The position numbers and the translations under genes were made by a program. From NCBI GenBank assembly GCA_905221605.1, contig CAJNDS010001112.1:1433972-1497971 (forward strand): a stretch of 64,000 nucleotides of DNA. The letters are read 5' to 3'. The first letter of the stretch is position 1. Every line of letters starts with the position of its first letter. The notes beneath the pieces were generated by a model. The model saw nothing but the letters and a program-made list of their open reading frames with translations. It did not search any database and was not told the origin of the DNA. Source of the stretch: Symbiodinium natans (Eukaryota > Sar > Dinophyceae > Suessiales > Symbiodiniaceae). Positions 18,976-29,465 of this stretch are shown here, piece after piece.

Positions 18976-19290
18976 AGCGGGTCTTGGAGCCCAGCTTGGA
19001 AGCAGCGCCTCCATGACCCATCCGCCGCCCCCACCCGGATAAAATTGTTCGCTCAGGCAACTCTAGGGCATGCGGACAATTCTTTGTAGCCCTTTTTTTT
19101 CGTTCAAGGTTCCCTTATACGGTAACCAACCCCCCCCCCCCCCCCCCCCCCAAAAAAAAAGAAAAACACAAAAAAAGGGCGCCTTCGTTACATGATACGG
19201 GTACTGGGCTGCCAAGAGTTCATTTAGGGCCCAGTTTGGGTTTGTGTAGTGAGAGAGGTTATCCACCCGGGGTGCAGAGCTCCAGTTTTG

Positions 19291-19353
19291 GTTTAGGGTT
19301 TAGGGTTTAGGGTTTAGGGTTTAGGGTTTAGGGTTTAGGGTTTAGGGTTTAGG
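19291..19353. repeat. TTTAGGG tract
   Basis: Nine units, exact. Confidence 0.95.
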
Positions 19354-20030
19354 CGGATTTTTGGGGCATGGCTTCCGACCTTCCGCAAAACCCCAAAGCT
19401 GAGGTACAACTTAGACCGATCCGTCAAGAAGTCGTACTCTGAGTTCTCGCCGCTTGCCTGCAAGACCTGCTGTCGGCAGCTGCTTCTGACCCTAAACCCT
19501 CAACCCTCAACCCTCAACCCTAAACCCTAAACCCTAAACCTTCGGAGCTTTGGAGATGGTGCTGCAGAAACCTTCGGAGCTTTCAGCCGATTGCCCCAGC
19601 ATTGCGTATGCTCGTGCAGTTGTACTGCGTTCTCATTTGGGGGTCTACGAAAATAGAATAGAATCCCCTTAAAGGGGCCCTACCCCTACTTTCGGAACCC
19701 CCCCCCCCCTCCCCATTTGCCTTTCTGAGTCCAGGCCTTCGCCAATTGCAAGGTCCATCGACACGCAGAAGTCACCATGGGTGGAGATCGAGGCATGCAT
19801 GCTTGATGTTGCTTTCTCTCTTTTTTTTTTGGGGGGGGGGGGGGGGAGCGTTCTGGTCAACTCTAGTTGCAAATATCGCTCCCAGGACCTTCATCCACAG
19901 AAGGCCTTCAGTGAACGAAGCCACAACACTTCAGGCTGTTAAGGCTGTGGGAGATCGGCCATCATGAACGGAGCCTGGCCCAAGACGCGAAGCACTCTCG
20001 CCTTTTAAGAACTAGTCAGTCCCAAACGCC

Positions 20031-21287
20031 ATGTTGCGCCAGTTGGTCACGGTGGCATTGGCCCTCGCTGCCTGGGCAGCTATGCCACTGCAAGAGATGG
20101 AGGCTTTGCCTGCAGACGACGTCTGCGAAGGGCAAGAGTGCAGCCTCTCATTGCGCCAGTTGCGTGGCTTGCAGTCTGAGAGTCCGATTGCTGAGCACAA
20201 TGCGTCCGCAAACACCTCCGACAGCAACACGAGCATCAGCAGCGCCAGCGACGTGCCGACCACGCCCACCATCGAGACCTCGGGTTCCAATTCCACCGAG
20301 ACGGGCAAGGAGAATGCAGAAGAGCCAGATGCAGTTCCAGTCACTGCCAACACCCCCGGGCAGATCTGGTTCCCTGACCAATCCGAAACTACCGAAACCG
20401 ACGATGACGACGTGGGGGAGACCATCAGCAAAATCAACGAGACACTGAGGCAGGAGGAGAGGGAGCGGGAAGAAGGTGGCACTTGCTGCTTCAGCGGGGA
20501 GAGCAGCAAGGACACCTGTGGGACCTGCTACCCAAGCTCAATTGCTTCCTACAAGAGCAAGTGCTCTAGAAAGACCTCTTGTCTCGGTGAGTGTCAGGGA
20601 ACTTGGTGTGAATCCAAGTGTGTGATGAGCGCTGCAGATCCGGCCAACATGTGCGGCACAGCGTATCCCAAAGGCACTGCCGTCGATGGCAGCACCTGCG
20701 CTTCGTCCAAAGACGCGTGCAAAAGCTGCAAGGGCGAATGGTGCCGGGCGGGCTACGCATCCAACTTCAAGGTCGAGGAGGACAGCTACGGCCGTGAGGA
20801 GAGCGTGTATGTGCCACCCGAGGACACCAATGGCATCTGCTGCTACCGTGGAAACACTTCTGGTGCACTTGGCATGTGTGGCGCATGCGAGGACGTCGCG
20901 AAGGATGCCACGTGCTCCGAAAAAACCCGCTGCGGAGGCTGCGGAGGGACCTGGTGTCCCGGGCCCAAGTGTGTGAAAGCCTACAAGGACAAAGCAAACC
21001 CTTGTGGCAGTGCTTATCCTATCTCGGGCATTGCAGCAGCAGATGACTACTGCTCATTGAATGAGCAGCAATGTGCGAGCTGCAAGGGCGCGTGGTGCCC
21101 CATCGGGAACATCACCTACTCCGATGGCACCAAGTACGACCCCAACGAAGCCTGGCATGCTCATGGAGACCAGAGGCTGACTCCTGAGAATTCCTCGGCG
21201 ACGGCCCAGGCTGAGGAGGAGGTTCAGAACGACGACAGCATCTCGGACCTCTTTCCGGACGGGCTCGCAGACCACGGTCTTCCCTGA
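20031..21287 (+). CDS. Secreted cysteine-rich repeat protein
   Basis: 418 codons, uninterrupted, ATG to TGA. Residues 1 to about 27 form a signal peptide (MLRQLVTVALALAAWAAM). Residues 50-140 are a Ser/Thr/Asn/Glu-rich linker with many N-x-S/T sequons. Residues about 150-241 and 268-358 are two copies of a cysteine module, each starting with a CC pair (CCF or CCY) and each containing two C-x-G-x-W-C motifs (188-193, 233-238, 304-309, 351-356), with C-G-x-A-Y-P following the first of each pair. The C-terminus is acidic. I do not recognise a named family; the pattern suggests an extracellular, disulfide-linked surface or wall protein. It is the only long gene here without introns or telomeric sequence, and its codon use is GC-rich. 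Confidence 0.85.
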   Translation: MLRQLVTVALALAAWAAMPLQEMEALPADDVCEGQECSLSLRQLRGLQSESPIAEHNASANTSDSNTSISSASDVPTTPTIETSGSNSTETGKENAEEPDAVPVTANTPGQIWFPDQSETTETDDDDVGETISKINETLRQEEREREEGGTCCFSGESSKDTCGTCYPSSIASYKSKCSRKTSCLGECQGTWCESKCVMSAADPANMCGTAYPKGTAVDGSTCASSKDACKSCKGEWCRAGYASNFKVEEDSYGREESVYVPPEDTNGICCYRGNTSGALGMCGACEDVAKDATCSEKTRCGGCGGTWCPGPKCVKAYKDKANPCGSAYPISGIAAADDYCSLNEQQCASCKGAWCPIGNITYSDGTKYDPNEAWHAHGDQRLTPENSSATAQAEEEVQNDDSISDLFPDGLADHGLP

Positions 21288-21660
21288 GCTTGGCGTGTTT
21301 ATCTCCAAGCGTTGGCCATGGCCAGGACGATGGACGTGCAGTTGAGCTCTCGTCCACGTCCGATTTTAGAACTCTTGACTTCTCTTCAATTTCCAGCCCT
21401 GGGCCTGTGGTGTTCGTTAGGGCCGCCATGGCTGGAGGCGAGAAGGCTCGAGCCTGGGCCACGGCGCGAACACAGCGCAACCCGTACTGTAGCTGCCACT
21501 TGCAGTCCTTTTAGCTTTGGTGAAAAACCACCAGAATTTCTCACTCTCTTTCTTTTGCATAGACATCGGTTAGCTTGCATTGACTTGCCCAAAAAAAGAA
21601 GGAAAAAGGAGTTCTGTGCCTTGCCTGTGCAAGACATCCTCAACCAATCAAGACATCAGC
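21288..21660 (+). other. Probable 3' region of the cysteine-rich gene
   Basis: No convincing coding frame, although one stays open through it. It holds a pyrimidine-rich stretch near 21535-21560 and an A-rich run at 21590-21612. It precedes an exon-like island at 21679. Confidence 0.4.
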
Positions 21661-22087
21661 TCTCACGACCTGGGCAGGCCAACCTGCGGCAGGTGCTAGT
21701 ACAGGAGGAGCAGAGGCTGGATGAGATCGAGGGCCAGGCGCGGGTTTACCGAGTGTGGGGGCGAGTGTCTGGGTTGAATTCAAGGGTTTCTTTTTGGGGG
21801 GTTGGATGCACAAGCCTTAGAGGTTCACGATACGCGGCTTGAGCCGTGTAATTAACATTTAGGCTGTGTCCTGTCTGGCTTCAAGCGGATGATGGAGCCG
21901 GATGCGATCAGCATAGGGTTTAGGGTTTCAAGGCTCAGGGTTCAAGGTTCAGGGTTTAGGGTTTATGGTTCAGGGTTTGGGGTTTAGGGTTTAGGGTTGT
22001 ACAAAGTTCGAGGGCTGTCCGCTTGCAACAAGGTGCCCTCGCAGGAGAGGCCCGAAACCCCAAGCCCTAAACCCAACCGGCCCTTTT

Positions 22088-22215
22088 CTTAGTAGCAGAC
22101 GGGGTATTCTTTAACTTTTTGGGAGTCTTATATTCCCTTTATATTCCCAAACGCTAGCCTTTAGCTTAGGGTTTAAGGTTTAGGGTTTAGGGTTTTCCCT
22201 TGGATGCTGGAGAAC
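22088..22215. mobile_element. Family H element invaded by TTTAGGG
   Basis: H sequence to TAGCCTTTAG, then about 35 bases of TTTAGGG-type units (22163-22196), then TTCCCTTGGATGCTGGAGAA, the H right end. Confidence 0.6.
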
Positions 22216-22609
22216 TCAGCTTTATTAGCACTCCGGGACCAACAAGGGCTGGGCATCGAACCGCCCTAGCACAACAAGCCATCTAGTAGCAGGGTTGAGG
22301 GTTTAGGGTTTAGGGTTTAGGGTTTAGTGCTTGATGCCAGTTCGGGGATTCATGTGGGACAGGGACATGATGAGATGCAACGTGAGGAAACGACGCAGAG
22401 GTGGTACAGGTTTGAAGGTTTTAGGCTTTCGGGGTCACCCTAAACCCCAAACCCCGAAAGCCCTTAAACCCTAAACCCTAAACCTCCAGATGTGAACGTA
22501 ATGAGTTGGAGGCAGACTTCTGGTGCAGCTGCTTTTCTTCCTCAGCCTCGGTCAATGGTGTCTCGGATTCCTTGCGGCCCGGCAGAGGATGCAGAGAGCC
22601 GAGCTCAGG

Positions 22610-22695
22610 GTTTAGGAGGGTTTAGGGTTTAGGGTTCAGGGTTTAGGGTTTAGGGTTTAATTAGGGTTTAGGGTTTAGGGTTTAGTTAGTTTAGG
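22610..22695. repeat. TTTAGGG tract
   Basis: With TTAATTAGGG and TTTAGTTAG breaks. Confidence 0.9.
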
Positions 22696-23251
22696 GGAGC
22701 TTGGTTAAGACATCTACCTTAGTTCCATGAAAGGGATCCCCCCACATCAGGGTCTCTGAAACACGGGGTACACTATTTGGGGCCATGAGGGTTATTTTGG
22801 GGTATCTCATGACTGAGACCCACGAACAGAGAGGTTAGAACTTTGGTCGTCTTTTGCACCATCCTTAAGTCCACCCCGAACCATCCTGGGTTTTGCTCAG
22901 GGTGGGTTTAGGGTTTAGGGTTTAGAGTTTAGAGTTTAGGGTTTAGGGTTTAGGGTTTAGGGTTTAGGATTGAGAACCCAGGTTGGCGCAGGGGCAGGTG
23001 GAGGGCTTGTTGGACGTGGACGTGCGCGCCTCCCGGACGGCATGTGAGCGAGATCCCGATACCCTGAACTAGAGGCCCCTTGGGAAATGTAGGAAATGAT
23101 TTGGGTTTCGGGTTTCGGGTTTCGGGTGTAGGTGTCTAAAAACTCAGGGACTGGGGAGTTCGGGAATCAAGTATTTGTAGCCCTTTGTGCAGGTGTCTGG
23201 GGGCAAGAACCAGTGAGTCCATCAGGAGATTGTAGGGACATACAATAGGGG

Positions 23252-23345
23252 TCGAATAATTACTAGTAGTGTCCCCTTATGGCCCCTTTATACCGATGCG
23301 AGAACAACCCCAAAACCCTACTCTAGTTATTAAGGCCCCTATATT
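23252..23345. mobile_element. Family E element
   Basis: GGTCGAATAATTACTAGTAG, TTATGGCCCCTTTATA, then CCCCAAAACCCT and AAGGCCCCTATAT. The same blocks recur in the same order in the other copies. Confidence 0.6.
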
Positions 23346-23872
23346 ACCCCATCGTCTTTGTGTATGCTCAAACCCTAAACCCTAAATCCTAAACCCTAAA
23401 TCCTAAACCCTAAATCCTAAACCCTAAACCCTATATTACCCCTTAGTTTAAGGGTATCCCCGGGTGGAGCTTTCCTTCCGCCACCAAGGAGAACATCCTC
23501 GAAGCATTCTTCGACTGCACTCCCGTGCCTTGTGTGGGGTTTAGGGGTTGGGGTTTTGGGTTTCGGGTCCAGGGTTTAGGGTTCAAAGAAAGGTTTAGGG
23601 TTTAGGGGGTTTTTGCTGGGGGTGTAACATGCGTGGTTCTGGGGCCTTGGGCCAATCGGGTTGTTGGAATCCGGACACTAGTGGGGCGCTACGCTGACTT
23701 TGCAGGCTCCGGGGGTTTGACTCTGGAGCTCTTGGGCCTGCGCCTTCCGCTGCCCAGCACCCTGCCCGAAGCCGGAATCCGGTGGAGCTTTCCGCTCTCT
23801 AGCCGCCCAAGAAAGGCGAGGGCCGCAGGCCGCGAAGTCCTAAGCCCTCGTACTCCTAGACCTTGCAGCCCT

Positions 23873-24042
23873 AAACCCCTAAACCCCTAAACCCCTAAAC
23901 CCCTAAACCCCTAAACCCCTAAACCCCTAAACCCCTAAACCCCTAAACCCCTAAACCCCTAAACCCTCCACCCCTAAACCCGAAACCCCAAACCCTAAAC
24001 CCTAAACCCCAAACCCTAAACCCTAAACCCTAAACCCTAAAC
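23873..24042. repeat. Composite tract: CCCCTAAA octamers then mixed heptamers
   Basis: About eleven octamers, then AAACCCTCCACCCCTAAACC and a specific order of CCCGAAA, CCCCAAA and CCCTAAA units also found at about 26200-26290. Confidence 0.95.
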
Positions 24043-24142
24043 CGACTGCAGCCATCCCAGGAGCGCGTGCGGGATGTCTTTGCCAGCATCGAGCCTCGGC
24101 CGTTTTATCGCCCCAGGGCTTCCGAAGCACAGGCCAAGCTCA

Positions 24143-24214
24143 GGGTTTAGGGTTTAGGGTTTAGGGTTTAGGGTTTAGGGTTTAGGGTTTAGGGTTTAGG
24201 GTTTAGGGTTTAGG
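24143..24214. repeat. TTTAGGG tract
   Basis: Ten units, starting directly after the island 24050-24138. Confidence 0.95.
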
Positions 24215-24499
24215 GCCTAGGCAGCAAGGAGTCCAGTTGCAAAAAGGGTTTAGGGTTCAGGGTTTAGGGTTTAGGGTTAGGGTTTAGGGTTTAGTTTACT
24301 CTAGCACACTGACTAGCCCCCTTTTTTAATTTAGGGATTAGGTTCCCTTAGTCAGGCTTATCATCTACCCTGAGTAAATCAGTGTTCTTTTTGGCTTGAA
24401 TTGTGTACTCTTCTGTTGTATCTTCATTCCCCACTGGCGAAGATTGCAAGGGGGTGATGTTAGGACACCTTGGACTATAAGCCCTCAGGGGTGTATCTA

Positions 24500-24650
24500 A
24501 GGGTCGTCAAATATGGTCCCTTAATATGGTCCCTTACCTCCTTTAGAGGGTTCTGAAGTATGGGCGCTTGGGTCGTATAGGGCATATAAGGGGTAGAGAA
24601 GGGGTCCCGTTTAAGGGCCCATACTCAGGGACCATGGGACTACCCTAAGA
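24500..24650. mobile_element. Family K element (opposite orientation to 39545)
   Basis: Its reverse complement shares GAGTATGGGCCC, GGGACCCCTTCTCTACCCC, CTCAGAACCCT-like and GGGACCATAT blocks in the same order as 39545-39700. Confidence 0.5.
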
Positions 24651-24789
24651 GTGTAGGGCTCAACGGTTTAGGGTTTAGGGTTTAGGGTTTAGAGTGCAGG
24701 GTTCAACTTCAAGACCAGTTGCGCCTGCAGACACTTTCCAAAGCTAAGGACTCAGACAGCAATGGCCACATGTTGACCGTGCGCCTTCG

Positions 24790-24852
24790 CCGCAACCCTA
24801 ACCCCTAAACCCTAAACCCTAAACCCTAAACCCTAAACCCTAAACCCTAAAC
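24790..24852. repeat. CCCTAAA tract
   Basis: Between two coding-like islands. Confidence 0.9.
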
Positions 24853-25496
24853 CTGAGTGTCAGCTAGGCGGGTGGCAAAAAAATTCCCTAAACCCGCAGG
24901 TCCTCTGTATTCGCCTCCGAGACCCTCAGCTCAAGCGCCGAAACATCACTCCGATCGACGCCTTGTGCCCTCCTCTGGCTTCAGGGCCATGTGGAAGAGA
25001 AATCCCCAGGCTTGCGCTCACTGGTCTTGTGATCATGGGTTCCCCCCTGACAAACCCCTCTGCATGTAGCCAAGCTCCAACCCTACAAAGGTTAGATTCA
25101 GGCGCACTATAATTCAAGACCGGTGCCTTCAGCTATAACGGCCGAATGTGTCACATGCTGCATCACCTACCCATGAGCATTGGGTGCTCGGGCGGTTGAA
25201 CCTCCAATCTTGGGGGGGGGGGGGGGCTTTAGCCTAAATTCTTAAATTTTTCTGTGGGTCCTTATCCGTATAAACCCCTAAGAACTCATAGTCATACAAG
25301 TTTCATCTTCATAGTGTCCCCGAACCCCCCCCCCCCCCTAGCAAGCCCTAAACCCCAAACCCCAAAGAGTCGAAACCCCAAACCCCAAACCCTAAACCCT
25401 AAACCCCTAGACCTCCATGCAAGCGCTGCCAGCAAAGGCAGCATCTCCGCATCGGTTTGGAACGTTGCGGCGTGGCGGGTCTGGCTCCTGGGCCCT

Positions 25497-25573
25497 AAAC
25501 CCTAAACCCTAAACCCTAAACCCTAAACCCTAAACCCTAAACCCTAAACCCTAAACCCTAAACCCTAAACCCT
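25497..25573. repeat. CCCTAAA tract
   Basis: Ten to eleven exact units. Confidence 0.95.
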
Positions 25574-26095
25574 CAGGGGGGAATGTTAGGGTCCTCGAAA
25601 CTAAACCCGTAAAGCTCTCTGGGTGCGAAGGAAACCCAGAGGTAAGGGTTGAAGGGTTTGAGGCTTGGGGACTCAGAGCTTTTTCCGGCGTGCGAGGGTT
25701 TAGGGTTTAGGGTTTAGGGTCCCAGCTGATGCTCAGAGCCTGGATTTAAAAAAGGGTTTAGGGTTAGGGTTTAGTGGTCTGCAGCCAAGGACAATGGGAC
25801 TCTGGCTAAGGTCTTCGAGCGCGTGAGCGGGACTGGCAGGCAAGGCAGTGATTTGCTCAATCACCCCTGAAAAGGGAAGACCGACTGCTGTCGTGGCTTG
25901 TTCGGGGTATCGGTTTCTTGTTGCCCTAAACCCTAAACCCTAAACCCTAAACCCCAGATGGAGTCGTGCTCAGTTGCTCAGACTCAGAGATAGTGCCGAG
26001 TAAACCCCAGATGGAAGGCATCTGTTTCGACAGTTTGGGACATGGGAAGGGTGGCCAAGCAATTCGCGTCCTGGGTGTCAGCCAGGCCAAAACCC

Positions 26096-26315
26096 CTAAA
26101 CCCTCAACCCTATAAACCCTAAACCCCTAAACCCCTAAACCCCTAAACCCCTAAACCCCTAAACCCCTAAACCCCTAAACCCCTAAACCCCTAAACCCCT
26201 AAACCCTCCACCCCTAAACCCGAAACCCCAAACCCTAAACCCTAAACCCCAAACCCTAAACCCTAAACCCTAAACCCTAAACCCCAAACCCTAAACCCTA
26301 AACCCTAAAACTCCT
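26096..26315. repeat. Composite tract duplicating the 23.9-kb tract
   Basis: CCCCTAAA octamers followed by the same variant order as 23965-24042, including CCTCCACCCCTAAACCCGAA. Confidence 0.95.
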
Positions 26316-26518
26316 AAACCCTCAAGCCCCAAAACCCTGGAGGACTCTGCACCTTCAGGCTTTCGAGACGATCCTTTGAATTTCGGCGTCGAAGAGCGTT
26401 TAGGATTAGTAAGGGCGATTTAGGGTTTAGGGTTTAAAGTTTAGGGCTTAGGGTTTCGGGTTTCGGGTTTGGGGTTTAGGGTTTAGGGTTAGTAAGGGCG
26501 ACGTGGCAAGATTCCTCC

Positions 26519-26622
26519 TACTAGTTGCTTAAGAACCCCCCAAAACTAGAAACCTTTTAAGGGAAACGTAAGAAGTAGTTTCATTTTTTAAAAATGTGTT
26601 GGGGTTCTTAGGCAAATAGTAG
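26519..26622. mobile_element. Family C element
   Basis: TACTAGTTGCTTAAGAACCC...GGGGTTCTTAGGCAAATAG. Confidence 0.7.
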
Positions 26623-27255
26623 CCTTGTGGTTTAAGCATTGAGGCGGACTTGCATGCCAATGCAACTTCCAGCCTCTATTGTATCTCCTGCGCCAGTACT
26701 CTGAGTACCCTAAACAAAAGGGGCCGCCTTACGCCTTACCACACTTTCGAGATCCGACCACATATCGGCCTTCCAGCCTTAGAGCCCCCAAAAAAAGATA
26801 CAATAATAGGGAAAGCAGTCGTACAATGTTAGTCAGTAATACGCACGTGTCACCCAACACCTCAATGCCCAGCAGACGAGGCCGGCTCAGGCTGGCGAGC
26901 CTGCTGGCACGGCCTTGGAGAGCCAACCTTTCCGCTCCTTAGGCGTTGCAATAAAGGGGGTTTAGGGTTTAGGGTTTGGGGTTTGGGGTTTAGGGTTTAG
27001 GGTTTAGGGGTTTAAGCTTGGATGATGAAACTGAGCGCAGACCCTTTCGCAGACCCTTTCCCGTCACACGCCTCCGCCACAGTGGTTCAACAAAGGCTAA
27101 GGGTTTTGGCCCAGTATGGGTTCGACAAAACGGGTGAAGGAGTTTGGGGGTCCAGGGTTTAGGGTTCAGATTCGGAGGGTTTTAGGGTTTGGGGTTTAGG
27201 GTGGTTTAGGGTTTGGGGGGTGTTTGTGCGCGCCATAGAGTCGCCCAACACGAGC

Positions 27256-27377
27256 CCTAAACCCTAAACCCTATAGGGCAAACCTTAAACCCTAAACCCT
27301 AAACCCTAAACCCTTAAACCCTAAACCTTAAACCTTAAACCCTAAACCCTAAGCCCTAAACCCTAAACCCTACACCC
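27256..27377. repeat. CCCTAAA tract, degenerate
   Basis: With CCTTAAA and CCCTAAG units. Confidence 0.9.
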
Positions 27378-28164
27378 TGTCTTTTGAGAAGTTTGAATCG
27401 GGACAACGATGCGCCGCATCATGTGTTCTGTTCTGTCTATGACTGACACTCTTAACACCGAAACCCTAAACCCAGACCCCAAAAGCAACCCTAAACCCTA
27501 AACCCTACACCCTACACCCTAAACCCTAAACCCTCAACCCCCCAAAAACCCGTACTTCCGAGGTGGTGGACTACACGGACACCGCCTCTAAAGCCTCAGA
27601 CCAGTGCCCTTGGCCCGAGGGGCATAAAGGGCTTTCAAGGGTTTGGAGGATTTAGGGTATAGGGTTGAGGTTTAGGGTTTAGGGTTTAGGGCTTAGGGCT
27701 TAGGGCTTAGGGTTCCCCATTCCTCTTGGAGGGTTTGAAGGCGGGTTTAGGGTTCAAAAAAGGTTTTCGGGCTTAGGGCCTATAAGGGTTTAGAGGGTGA
27801 AGGGTTCAGGATGCAGGCTGAAGGCTTGGGGCGGTGCCCAGGACCTGCTTGCTCATCGGCCTTAAGCAAGTGATTTTCCCAAAGTGACGTAGGCACATAG
27901 AAGGCGCGATAAGCAAAAGTGGGGACCACTGGAGGGGTCAATGCGCAAACATGTACGGCTAAGACACTCTCTTTTCTGACATAGGTCCCAGTACCTCTTT
28001 CTCAATGCTGTTACACCGTACACTCGTTGACGGAGGTACATCGATGCCAGCAACATGCGCAGCTTCTTTTTCGGCCATCGGCCTGGTGCCAGAGGGGGCC
28101 AGGACGGTGGGTGGAGGGCTGTCACGATGTCACATTTGACCTTAGGAGTGTTGTCCGATATTAG

Positions 28165-28254
28165 TTGGGATGTTACCCCTTCTACTAACAGTCCTTCTAA
28201 GGGATTATGCAAGGGGCTACTATAAGGACTGTTAGTAGAAGAGGGAACATTCCA
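28165..28254. mobile_element. Family A element
   Basis: TTGGGATGTTACCCCTTCTA...GAGGGAACATTCCA, nearly perfect foldback around GGGATTATGCAAGGGG. Confidence 0.7.
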
Positions 28255-29465
28255 CTTTATCAGAGGTAATCGCTTAGCCCTCAGCCCTAAACCGGAATCG
28301 CATCCTTCACTCCACAGGCTCAGATTAGCTCTGAACCCTACACCCTAAACCCTAAACCCCAAACCTTCACGCCCTTGGCAGGAGACTTGGCCGGTGCGGT
28401 GGGTGCATATGTGCCCAGGCTACGAGGGCGGGGGAGGTGCTATGTGGGTGTTAACGAAAATACGGGTTGAGGGTTTAGGGTTTGGGGTTAATCCCCTTAG
28501 AATAAGGACCCCAATAGTAAGGTATCCCCGAAGCCCCAATGTCACTTGACACTGGTGATTTCTTGGATGCCGCCTCCGATCGGAACGCTTAATTGCCAAC
28601 ATGTCGTCTGCGGTTGTGGAGAGACTCTGGTGCAACATCTGCTGGCCCTAAACCCTAAGCCCTAAACCCTAAACCCTAAGCCCTAAGCCCGAAAGCCCTA
28701 AAGCCCTAAACCCCCAAAAAGCTCTGCAATTGCCAAGGCCTCAGTTCGACCTCCACTTGCTGCTGGCCCTGACGGTGAAATACAGTTTGCATCCCCTCAG
28801 CGTCGAGGCCAGGGGTTTAGGGTTTAGGGTTTGGGGTTTAGGGTTTAGGGTTTGGGGTTGGGGGTTTAGGGTTTGGGGTTTAGGGGCTTGGGGTTTAGGG
28901 GCTTGGGGATTCGGGGTTTGGGTTCAGGGATTTAGGGATTTTGGGGGTTTGGGGTTTAAGATGGTTTAAGGGATTGAGGGTTGAGTCTGCGTTCAAAAAA
29001 GATTGAGGGTTCACAGGGTGCGCCATTCTTTGTATGGGGTGTTTGTTGGTTTGTTTGTTTGGTTTGTTTGTTTGCGTGTGTGAGAAGGGCACTGAGGGTG
29101 GGTCGGAGGGGCTGCTGATTAACTTAACGCAAAGCTCATATGCGAATGCTGCCATTGTGCAGCTCTGAACCCTTTAAACCCTTAACCCTTAAGCCCTAAC
29201 CCTAACCCTAAACACTCACCTTGAGTGTTGCGCACTTGCCTACTTCGACATCTCTGCGGCCAACAGTTTGCCAACCGCCCTCCTCCCCCTCCCCCGGTCG
29301 AAGAAGGGTAACCCCAAGGCTGAATATTCCATACCGCAAAGTCCGAAACTTTGAGTCCTAAACCCAACCGCCACCCACAGAGGATATCATGACGCATACA
29401 GGGCTGTGGCTATAGGTATCTTGGAGTTCCTGGTAGGGGAAGCTCACCAAGCTCAGCGCCTTTAG

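Larger units (their letters stand above)
10800..19660 (+). other. Unassigned exon-like islands between telomeric tracts and foldback elements
   Basis: I recognise no complete gene here, but several + strand islands are open, coding-like and often preceded by CAG. Examples: 11684-11752 (IAEKATFDESPRTLVDVFK), 12460-12505 (DTGHIAISNNDEHRHP, propeller-like and perhaps part of the NHL gene), 12716-12787 (VFVVKKTSHEFCEAVHFVW), 14524-14575 (CAPKHEMLIEHPQAP), 14607-14655 (LKNLTEVLIAACQQVP), 15118-15180 (EVKITVAESTGSSTLIFQ), 17228-17325, 17555-17642 (LSELAPRWSAGPEAAGHLD), 17925-17968, 18804-18898 (VLDRHTSDLPLTLHRAK), 19378-19492 (LRYNLDRSVKKSYSEFSPL) and 19571-19650 (ELSADCPSIAYARAVVLRS). One or more genes upstream of the gene at 20031 probably use them. 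Splice joins were not resolved. Confidence 0.4.
21679..29160 (+). other. Unassigned exon-like islands upstream of the CorA-like gene
   Basis: Islands in a consistent + orientation. 21679-21733 (LRQVLVQEEQRLDEIEG) joins 21869-21910 (VLSGFKRMMEPDAI) through a GC donor at 21729-21734 and AG|GC. Others: 22516-22608 (FLPQPRSMVSRIPCGPAED), 22990-23060 (GQVEGLLDVDVRASRTACE), 23465-23525 (WSFPSATKENILEAFFD), 23709-23825 (LTLELLGLRLPLPSTLPEAG), 24050-24138 (ERVRDVFASIEPRPFYRPRA), 24740-24795 (LSKAKDSDSNGHMLTVRLRR), 24900-25060, 25785-25850 (KDNGTLAKVFERVSGTG), 26013-26093 (ICFDSLGHGKGGQAIRVLG), 26840-26938, 27550-27605 (SEVVDYTDTASKASDQ) and 29100-29155 (EGLLINLTQSSYANAAIVQ). Some may be N-terminal exons of the CorA-like gene. 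No function can be given. Confidence 0.4.

Noticed and set aside
21312-21842. 176-codon ORF after the cysteine-rich gene
   Set aside because: It runs through probable 3' UTR into an exon-like island and then telomere-like sequence; only the island (21679-21733) looks coding.
28730-28969. ORFs giving GLGFRV-type repeats (also near 9650, 15264, 18389)
   Set aside because: They are translations of degenerate TTTAGGG repeats where TAG stops have mutated, not proteins.
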